A stretch of DNA of 64,000 nt from Cladopsammia gracilis. Lineage: Eukaryota; Cnidaria; Anthozoa; Scleractinia; Dendrophylliidae. Under the pieces are notes generated by a model that did no database searches, was not told the DNA's origin, and saw nothing but the letters and a program-made list of their open reading frames with translations. The translations under genes were made by a program, and so were the position numbers. The stretch lies in the NCBI GenBank assembly GCA_022457155.1, contig JAJGOT010000090.1:682001-746000 (forward strand), written 5' to 3'. Shown one piece after another: positions 55,047 to 64,000 of the stretch (its first letter is position 1; each line of letters starts with the position of its first letter).

Positions 55047-56958
55047 ATGTTAAAAGCACCCGGTGTTGTTTTGCTGTTGTATGTGGTGATTTTGTCTACC
55101 ACAGCAACACGCGCCAAAGAAAGCAAAATAAAGAGGCAAGGTAAAGGGGTATCCGTTTTACATTATTTAGTACAGATTTACTTCTATATTTTTAGTTTAT
55201 AATTATTGATTTGTCAGCATTTTCCTTTTACAGTCTCGCGTAACTCAGGTCCGGGATTGAATTTGGATTTTTAAAGTTCCTTGAGCTTGATGAATAAATC
55301 CCCCACTCCGCATCCCCGACCCAATTCGACCCCACTGCCCTCGAAAAGGAATCAATTTTAGTAGAGGTCTTTGTCATAAACTCATGGTTGTTTTATATCA
55401 AATCATATGTCATAACTGTTTTGTCAGTTTTATTTCCTCAATGTTTCTTCAATAAAAATGGCTAAATGTTTCATGTAGTTTTCATCAGCTGTCAATCTAC
55501 TAATATAGTCAATTTTAACAAAACTGCAGTGCCATTAAAGTGGAACCTTTTGGAGTTTCAATTTTAAAAGTAATGCTAAAAATAACAAAAATCAATTGTT
55601 CATTTTTTTCACAGATCCATCAACATCTTCTCCTGAAACAACAGTAACTACACCAGGTATGTTGAAGTATTTTGAAAAACCAAGGGAGGCGCAGTTGTGC
55701 GGTGACGAGTGCGTTGTTATTCGAATCTGAATGTCAGTGATTCGAGCCTGATCTCGGCTGTCATGTTGTTCCTCAGACAAGAAACTTTACTCCACATTGT
55801 ATCTCTTCATCCAGGTCTATAAACGAGTACCAGTGACATAATACTGGCGGTAACCTTCCGATGGACTAGCATCCATATAAACCTAACAAAATACTGAGGT
55901 AGCCCTGTGATGGACTAGCATCCCATCCAGGGGGGAATAGCATACACCTAGTTGCATCGTGCCATATAAACCTAACAAAATACTGAGGTAGCCCTGTGAT
56001 GGACTAGCATCACATCCAGATGGAGGGGGAATAGCATACACCTAATTGCTTCGTGCCATATAAACCTTACAAAATGCTGAGGCAAGCAAGTGATGGACTA
56101 GCATCACATCCAGGGTGGAGTAGTAATACTCCTAGTTGCTTTATGCTACAAAAACCTAACAAAATTCTGGATTAACCCTGTGATGGACTAGCATCTCATC
56201 CAGAGGGAAGTAGTAATACTCCTAGTTGCTTTATGCTACAGAAAACTAACAAAATACTGGGGTAACCCTGTGATGGACTAGTATCCCATCCAGGGGGAGT
56301 AGTAATACTCCTAGTTGCTTTATGCTACAGAAACCATACAAAATACTGGGGTAACCCTGTGATGGACTAGCATCCCATCCAGGGGGAAGTAGTAATGCTT
56401 TTAGTCGCTTCATGACATACAAACCTAACAAAATGCTGGGATAACCCTGTGATGGTGCAGCATCCCATCCGGGGTGGCATGGATTGCAATAACTCTTGTT
56501 GCTTTATGGGCCACCTGTGTCTCGAAAGCTAATTTACCTTATTACATGAAAACATTGGTAAATTCTTGTTTAACAAAATTCTTCACTATGCCAGAAGAAG
56601 CTTGATACAGCAACAAACTCTAAATACGTGTTATTTTATAAGTAAGATAAAATATTCGCAGCAAAACTGTATGGAAATTTACAATTTACACACACGCTTC
56701 CGATATTCGCTACATATAAATAACGTTTCATTGCATTTTAATTACATTTCAGTGTACATTCTAGCTTTAAACATATAGAACAGATTTAAACTCACTTTAT
56801 TTTGTTTTTACTCACAGGCGAAGTGGACATTACTGGAGAATGTTCCTTGCTTGTTGTGAATAATCCAGCCGACCAAGAGAATATACCGACTGTCACAATT
56901 CCTCAACCAAAGTGGACTGAAACTCCATCCATTGTGAAAATCACAAATGGTAATAACA

Positions 56959-56993
<35 letters not shown>

Positions 56994-59900
56994 TTTTTTT
57001 AATTAAATAATCTTTATTAACAAATTCTCAAACAATTTTACGTTTACAATTATTAATCTAATAGAATGCTAAAAATATTCATAATTACAATCCGTATAAA
57101 TATCGTAAAAGTATTGCTAAAAAACGTCATTAAAAATAAAATTTATGTAAGACGTTTGTATTTACAAGGTGACTGCAATAAAGTATTCTTAACATTACAT
57201 TACTCCTTCTTGGATTTCAATGTGAATATTTATGTTCTTAAAATCACAAAAGGCTTTTCTTCTAACTCTCGATCCTCTAAGGCAGATTAATGCGGATCTT
57301 AATAGAGCAAAGGATGTCCTTGCTATTATCCAAGAGATTGTTTTGGCATAGTCTTCTCCTTTCTTGATGGAGATCAGCTGCGCTAGTCTGCTCTGGAATT
57401 GCAAGCACTCCTTTCCCATACCGCCCGTTGATGTGAAAATAAGAGGTGTGAAAGTTCCTTGTTCAATGTCCAAAACCCTCCTCTAATATAGACGCTTCTT
57501 CTCATTCTCGTGATTGCGGTATATCTGTTGGAGCTCTAGGTCCCTATACGAGTCAGCATTAGGGTGAAAAACCCTCACGTCGAAGAATGCTGATCGTTGG
57601 TTCTCTGCGAAACCAAAACTCGTTGCTCCTGATCAAAATTATGTTGGCAAATGGCGCCGACAATTCTGCAGTTCACAGTTTTTAAACGCTTCAAACGTTT
57701 TTGGTAAACTTTCAAAACGTTTGGTAAATTGACAGTGTATTGGCAATATGTTAAACTTTAAACAGTGAAAATGACAACCTTTACTTTTAAGTACTTTACT
57801 TAAATTTCTCTCGTTTGACCGCGGTTAATATTGCGGTAAAGTTGTCATAAAAGATACAAAATAACATATAGGAGTTATTAAATTACCTTTTTGTTAATGA
57901 TATTTACTAGTATTCTTTCGCAAACGTGACATTTCAAACAAATTTCGTGCACGACTTCACCTCCATAAATATAAGCATACAGGCCGAAGGGTCTTTAATT
58001 TCATGATATTACTTCATCTGTCGCGTTGTTGTTTTATTTTAGCTCACTATCAAGCGTTAGGACGTGTTATTCATATGGAGAACTTGCGGGAGCAGTTGGT
58101 GACACAGAAAGAGTTCAACTTTGCTCCTACAAGGGAGAGTATGAATCTCGTTCAGCAACTAGAAATCCTCGCAGATACTCTATACATTCAGGTTAAGTTT
58201 TTGGATAGATTCATTTTCGGGCTTCGAAAGTTGCAGTACGTTCAAAAACAATGATCGTAATATCGAAATTCTAACTATTTGAATTTTGACGGTTTAGTTG
58301 AAAATTACTCTTATTTGTAAAAGACCTTTTAATTATTTTTTTTCTCCAGTGTTTTGATTGTTTGGCCTTATCCCTTCTTAAAGCGTTCAAAAAATTCTAA
58401 ATTCAATTTAGAAAATATTGGCAAAAAATGGTACCATGCAAAGGTACTGCAACAGAGGTTTAATTTGAATGGTCACACCATTATAGCATTTCGTCAACAG
58501 ACTCAAAAATTAGAATTACACTCCAAAATTGACTCTGAGAGTGAAATTAAACGTGTTCAAGTAGAAGACTGATCACGTGATAAGTTTAGGTTAGATAGTT
58601 ACCTACATTGTAACTATCCATTTTACAAAACTGTCAAAATATGTCTATTACTCTACCGTGGTGGCCCATCACTTTTACTCTATTTTGGTCTCGAGGGTAA
58701 CAATGAATTTTGTTTCCCGAGAATCTCGATGTTCCCCGAGACGAAGTCGAGGGAAAAATCGAGTTCCGAGGGAAACAAAATTTACTGTTTCCCGAGGGAT
58801 CAGTCACAAACTGATTTGTTATATAGCAACACAAAAAATCACAACAACAAAACAGTTTGAAAAACGCGCCGAGCACTCGATGTAAACATCAATCGCATCA
58901 TAATCATGCCACCTTTTGTCACGTTCTGATCACGTGCGCTAGCAGGCAACAGTGCAATGTTGCCTTCTGGCGTCAAAATTGTTGCCCGCTTAGAACAATT
59001 GGCGGGAAACAGTTTGTTTGTTAGATGTCATGTGACCATGAATGAACCAATCAACGCGCGCGTTGTGTTGAGAGAAAATACAGCTATATAACAATGAAAT
59101 TTGCGATATTTCGCTTTCATAATAAATTTCATTTTAAGTTTATTATTTCATTTCAAGTTTAATTTAAAATGAAAACTGAATTTTCATTTCATTTGTAATT
59201 TCACCTGCATTTTCAAAATCATATTGAACAATGTTATCATTTTCAGCGCGAAAAACAATCATGAAATAAATATCTTTTAAAGGTTTGAAAATTAAAACCG
59301 TTGATGAATGAAAAAAATATCATCATCAGTTGTTGAAAGAACACTAGAAAACCAAAATTCCAACGGACCAGATAATTTCACATGGAATTGGGGCTTGATA
59401 GCGAGTCCTTTAGTGGTCAATTTAGAGTTATCTGTCTAAGGCAGATTATCCGTCCGAAAAAACGTCCTCCTTTAAAGACGGACAAATCCTTGTTTAATTT
59501 GTATTATTCGGCAAAGTGTCAGAACACAGTGTGTTATACCACTCTCCTGACCGCGCGTATTACACAACTTCACGCCGAATAACCTCTATTTATTTCACAG
59601 AATACCGTCCAACTTCAAGGAATCAGAAATGTTAAGATATATGCGCGGGAGATTTTTGGTGCAGCAGGAAGTAAGATCGTCGCAACTGCACCAAACTGGG
59701 ATCAAACGTTTTCTACACCAACACCACAAACCGGAAGAGACGGTGATAACGGTAACAACGGCGAAGACGGACCTCGAGGTGAGAAACGTTCAATATATAC
59801 TCAAAACTAGACAAAGCCTCTTGCATCAAAAGTCTGGTAAACCGGGTTTAACCAGGCATACCAGGGTTTTGAGAAGAAAAAAACTGATTAGCCTGGTTTT

Positions 59901-62900
59901 GACAGGTTTTGATGGTTACACTGGTTGAAATTGGCCGTATGCATTTTACGTCACAAGCTTTAAATTCACCGCAATGTCTAATTTGTACAAAATTCCTTGC
60001 ACACTTTCATTTTGCTTCTTTGATGGCTAGTCTAACGTAAATGTGCATAAGGGCTATTCACGTAAATTAGTACAGACAAGATGCTGTACACACTGCTTGA
60101 ATTCGTGAAATCATTGCACTATTAATTCCCGAGTGTTGAATTTGATGTTGTTACATAATAGATATTACACATTTCAAAAACATGACACGATGTTTAAGTT
60201 TGGAAAACATGTTACGGATACCTTGAGATACTACTGTGTTACAAATACTAGCTATCCATCATCAGTTCAGGAAGCTTACAAAATTAATAACTGCATATAT
60301 AAAGTTAATAACAAAAAAAATGTTGAGTATAAATAGCAGAAGTATTAGCTAATTACAAATCTGTGAAAATATTACATAATACTAAAGGGATACAACGAAA
60401 TATGTGATACTTCTATGAAAAACAAAACGTGGTGATGACACTTGAGGATGAAAAATTAAAGTAAGAGTGTTAAATTAACATGTTTAACTTGTTTGTTGAG
60501 CGCGGGTCGTTCTCATTCAATATGAAGGGCTTCCATAAGTTGGAAAATAGTGGGAGCCGAGCTGTTACATAAAGCGTTTCAATAATTTTCAGTGGACATA
60601 TTTTGTGACGTCATCAACGGTGTCGTTGACGTCACTTCTAATGCCGGAGATGGACACAGAGGACAAGACGGCGGTACTGGTGCTAGAGGAGCGGCCAGTG
60701 GTCATAAGGTTTGAAACACGTTTTGATACATGTTTACAGTCAACTCTCTCTTAATGGACCAGATCCCCCTATCAGACTTGTGTCTCCCATGTGGTTCATA
60801 AAAATAACAGAATAAAATTAAAATTGTTTTATACGTAGTTGTTTCACTTCCACCAATTGGCTGATTGTCAAGCTTTTGACTTAAAAAACGCTTTTCGACT
60901 CTTAGGAATGCCGGAAATTGCGTTTTAGGGAAATGGTCAAAACTATTATACTCGAACAGGACCTAGACTTTCAATAAAGTCCTTCGTTTTATATTTATAG
61001 CCCGCCGGACGAAGGACTTTTCACACTTCATTGGCGCCATTTTTAGCGACCCAAAAATGGGTCGCTGCGCTTAGACCAATCAGAGTAGCCGAGAGTAGCC
61101 CTTGGGGACAGAACTGTCAATCACAAGGTATTAGGTGCAATGAAACGTGACTTGCGGTAACGGTTTTTTTTTTGTTTCGGTTTCGAAACAATAATCGATG
61201 ACATTGACAAGTCACGCCACTCCCCATTTTTGGCGGAAATGCAAATCAGAACCCTTCAAGCGACCTCAAGCGGCCTCAAAAGCTCGCTTCGCTCGCTTCA
61301 GACTGTGAAACTCGTGAGGTCGACTTGTGGCAGGTCTAACCAGGATCCACCATTTTACAAAACGACTGGTGGTCTCTTTATATACCACCCCTCCCCCACC
61401 AAAAAAGATGGTGTCTTGTTGCTATGGCCCCCATTCTATCAGGAGTAGAAACTGAGAAAAATATTCAAACCAACCTTTACCATCTTATCTTCCCGGGGAC
61501 ATGCATCCGGATCCCCCCTTTCTGAAATTCCTGGATCCGCCCCTGTTAAAACAAACATGTATTCATTGTGCATGCATAGGTTCAACTTTATTGTCTCAGA
61601 ATTACTGGTGTCACGTTATTTCGACTCTCTATAAGCTGGCCCGTTGGTGACCGTATTAACGGACTTCCACTGTACTACTTTTTTAGTTGGTTGATCATTG
61701 GTCTGCTCTGTTATTTTCAGTCAAGCGACAAACGAAAGTCTTCAAAAAGCTGTTAATTAAGATCGTGCTCTCTGTCTGACCTCATATGTTCAAGACATTG
61801 GTCAGCAAACATGAAGTCGTTGGCCTTCTCTCCTAAACCCTTTCATAATAAAAACTATCATGGGACGCATCAGAACCCTCCATCATGTTTTACACGGCAA
61901 AATACGCCAGGATCTTTGTCCAGAGTATCTCCGCCCGGCATTTTCAATGCGGAGAAGGCTCTGAGACAGAGGTTCACATTGAAATTTGTGCAGGCTGTGT
62001 GGCGCATGCGCGATGGAAATAGTTATTCCCTCCAGTAGGATGCGCGGGATCTAACAAAGCATTTTCCGAATATTTCTTTTTCTTAATTTTCTTTATTCCT
62101 TGACAGTCTCTAAAATTTTGATCCCGAAATATGCAACATTATTTTCTCCGTATTTTTAACTTCAAATTCTTCTATTCTAGTTGGGCTATACGGCTGAGTA
62201 TTCTTAGGAATCAGTTTTAATTTTTTGAGCCTTTAGGCAAAAATATAATGAGTAAACAGTTCTGTTTGCCTATCTACACCAAATTGCATCAGTGGTGCGC
62301 AATGTAATTTAAAAGGTACTTTGCCCGTTTTGTGACGATAAAGTAAAATATATTCTAAAATTCGTTCTTAATAATTCATAACGAAAATAAAAAATAAATA
62401 AAAATTTAATGAAGGTTCATTAATCCAGATACAGGACAGCTGTATTGAACACTAGCAGAGAATACTAATAGGAATGCCAATAAGCTTCATCGCTATTGTT
62501 TTTTAAATGTGAGATAAAATATTCGTAGCAAAACTGTGTGAATATTTACAATGACTTACCTGCACCTCACCGTTGTAAATATTCATACAGTTCTCCCGCT
62601 CATATGTAATCTATTACTTAAAATATTATATCATATTATATTATGTTATGTTATGTTATGTTATATAATATTATACTATGTTATGTTATATTATGTTATA
62701 TTTTTAACCTTATTGTGTTTTTTTATTATAATAAGCAACGAGCCAAGGATGGTGGGGTCTGCAGGGATCAAACGGATTACTGTACCTGTAATGACATCCG
62801 AGGGGCGAAAGGAATTAAGGGACCGACCGGAGGAAAAGGAGGAAATGCAGGGACGCCTGGTACGGTTTGTCATTAGCTGTCTGTCTAGGTTAATCTTTCC

Positions 62901-63880
62901 TTATAAAAGTAAAGACACGATATAGAATATCACCTTAAAATATGGTTCACCGGCGAAAAGTTGAACCCTGGTCTACTGCTTTCAAGACAGACGTGATCAT
63001 CACTACACCACATACAAACTTACAGAGATAGTAGGCAAACTATGTACTATTACAAAAAAAATTAGTAAATTTAATAAATATTCTGTCTATTGCACCCAGT
63101 ATCTTGTCCGTTTGGCCGTTGGTGTAGTACAGTGGTGATCACGTATGCCTTCGTTTACTTGCTCTTTGTTCTTCTGATGTAACAGATCATTACACAGATC
63201 CTATGCAAACACTTTCATATGTTCAGTAATCTTTCCTTCTCGTCTCTTACTCGTCCGAGGAAGAGTATCCCTTGAAACTAATTATTGTTGGTGATTAAGC
63301 ACTGTATACATATATCTTATTGACCAAGCGCGAGGGCCGTACTGGGAGAATATCGGCCCGAGGTCTTGACAGTACGGACCGAGCGCAGAGGGGTCCGTAC
63401 AGAAAAGACCGAAGGCCGATATTCTCCCAGTACGGTCCCGAGCAAGCTTGGCTAATAAGAGATTTATTACACGACTCCTGCCGGCGGGAGGATCGCGCGG
63501 GATCATTCGGGACAATACCCGGTCCAATACTTAGAGAATATTGGACCGGCAATCGTGCATTCTGATTGGTTGATTTTAGTTATTGGCCCTCTGTCTTAGT
63601 CGTGTAATAATATGATGTATAATGACATTGAGTTAATTAAGGTCTGTAACAAAATGTATCTCTTGGTCATGCAAATAAATAGCGACCGTTTTTAAACCTG
63701 TTTGACTAGTCTCTAAGAAACAAATTCAACTCTGTCGGCCCGTATCCATCTTTAATCTAGGAAACGGTGGTAGTGCAGGCAATGTTAAAGTTCGCTATAC
63801 AACGTTAAACGGACAAGTGAAGTTAAAGTCTTGCAGAGGAAGCGGAGCCCCAGCAGCCACAAATGGTGCCGGTGGACAGG
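55047..63880 (+). CDS. Secreted collagen-like (Gly-X-Y) protein, 5' part
   Basis: Eight exons: 55047-55140, 55615-55656, 56818-56949, 58043-58191, 59601-59778, 60593-60708, 62736-62859, 63761-63880. All borders are GT-AG and all phases agree (318 codons so far). The start [17 protein letters not shown] is a signal peptide, followed by a KRQ dibasic site. Then come a Thr/Pro/Ser linker, a globular part ([31 protein letters not shown]) and Gly-rich tracts: [35 protein letters not shown] and [31 protein letters not shown] cluster and later single Cys may form disulfides. The Gly-X-Y runs are short and imperfect, so it may be a glycine-loop protein, not a triple helix. It is expected in the secretory pathway or outside the cell. 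The gene continues past the window (donor at 63881). The first Met follows no obvious upstream exon. Introns hold a minisatellite, LINE and MITE copies. Confidence 0.8.
55855..56500. repeat. 90-bp minisatellite
   Basis: GTGATGGACTAGCATCCCAT units occur at about 55911, 56000, 56094, 56184, 56274, 56363 and 56453, spaced 89-94 bp, with a shortened copy at 55862. It lies in the second intron of the collagen-like gene. Confidence 0.9.
56950..56992. repeat. AAT microsatellite at a donor site
   Basis: About 12 AAT units start within a few bases after the donor GTAATAAC of the 56818-56949 exon. Length changes here could affect splicing. Confidence 0.9.
57195..57620 (-). pseudogene. LINE C-terminal (endonuclease-like) fragment
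   Basis: On the minus strand: [38 protein letters not shown], a stop, then [20 protein letters not shown] and [10 protein letters not shown]. The FDVRVF segment with conserved Asp resembles the restriction-like endonuclease tail of some LINEs. One in-frame TAG breaks it. It sits in the third intron of the collagen-like gene, on the opposite strand. Confidence 0.6.
58680..58990. repeat. Dispersed repeat, copy 2 (reverse of 6480-6785)
   Basis: GAAAAACGCGCCGAGCACTCGATG, CATCAATCGCATCATAATCATG and CACCTTTTGTCAC are the reverse complement of copy 1, with several changes. Intronic. Confidence 0.8.
60935..61460. repeat. Dispersed repeat interrupted by a MITE
   Basis: Same family as 13890-14045. 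GGTCAAAACTATTATACTCG and GGTGGTCTCTTTATATACC flank the insertion at 60964-61338. Confidence 0.75.
60964..61338. mobile_element. TAGACTT-end MITE, reverse copy
   Basis: TAGACTTTCAATAAAGTCC at the left and GGTCTA at the right. The interior, with CGGTTTCGAAACAATAATCG and CAAAAATGGGTCGCTGCGC, is the reverse complement of 23941-24354. Flanking 9-mers AACAGGACC and ACCAGGATC agree at seven of nine positions, an aged target duplication. 13910-13935 shows the unoccupied target. Confidence 0.85.
62630..62702. repeat. TTATG/TTATA microsatellite
   Basis: Units of TTATG and TTATA alternate just before the acceptor of the 62736 exon. It is AT-rich simple sequence, and the six-frame readings are by-products. 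Confidence 0.85.
63321..63610. mobile_element. Inverted-repeat element in the last visible intron
   Basis: CCGTACTGGGAGAATATCGG and its reverse (63426-63446) form one hairpin. ATTACACGACT near 63468 and AGTCGTGTAAT near 63597 form a second pair. The GC-rich reading frames here are by-products. Confidence 0.6.
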
Positions 63881-64000
63881 GTGAGAACAAAAGAACAAGG
63901 ACATCAACTACAGTCAATTCATCTTCATATAGGCATTAAAAAAAAACTTGCCGTTACTATCTCCGTTTGAGCTGCAATACCAGCCAAATGGTTTAAGGAC

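Noticed and set aside
63282..63565. Three overlapping 81-85-codon frames
   Set aside because: They lie in a GC-rich inverted repeat and read similarly on both strands.

Overview
The window is nuclear DNA of an animal, most probably an anthozoan cnidarian such as a stony coral or sea anemone. The reasons are spliced genes with GT-AG introns, a tetratricopeptide-CHAT protein of the kind expanded in cnidarians, Ngaro-type and Penelope-like retroelements, tRNA-derived SINE sequence, and a very dense load of short inverted-repeat transposons (MITEs). Nothing here looks bacterial, and no operons are present. The species assignment is inference; gene calls rest on reading frames, splice signals and exon phase.

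Layout. (1) 1-10612: the 3' part of a plus-strand gene of unknown function. Nine exons join in phase to about 649 codons, with MITEs and tandem repeats filling the introns. (2) 10613-23830: a gene-poor repeat landscape of minisatellites, MITEs, pogo-like ends and elements rich in an AAACCG motif. (3) 23835-25302: a Tc1/mariner-type element with TA target duplications and long inverted ends. It carries a minus-strand reading frame like the Pax paired DNA-binding domain and is split by a second transposon with a 9-bp target duplication. (4) 27468-33801: a nearly complete Ngaro-type tyrosine-recombinase retrotransposon on the minus strand, with split direct repeats (A1...B1-A2-B2) and ORFs for an SGNH hydrolase, Gag, RT-RNase H and tyrosine recombinase. 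Its insertion site can be inferred from a related repeat at 15.8 kb. (5) 36925-40560: an intact 1211-codon TPR-CHAT gene with about 18 near-identical 120-bp units and the protease His and Cys in place. (6) 41-55 kb: repeats, a triplicated glycine decarboxylase exon, a Penelope-like fragment with a twin-priming-like inversion and a hammerhead-like ribozyme core, and a segmental duplication whose second copy preserves the empty sites of two MITEs. (7) 55047-63880 onward: the 5' part of a secreted, collagen-like plus-strand gene, eight phase-consistent exons, running off the window.

The host genes are therefore the truncated gene at the left, the TPR-CHAT gene in the middle and the secreted Gly-X-Y gene at the right. 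The left and right genes share orientation and a many-small-exon layout. They could be tandem members of one family, but their visible parts do not overlap, so this cannot be tested here. No cooperation between the three genes can be inferred from sequence alone. Most of the rest of the window is transposable-element sequence.
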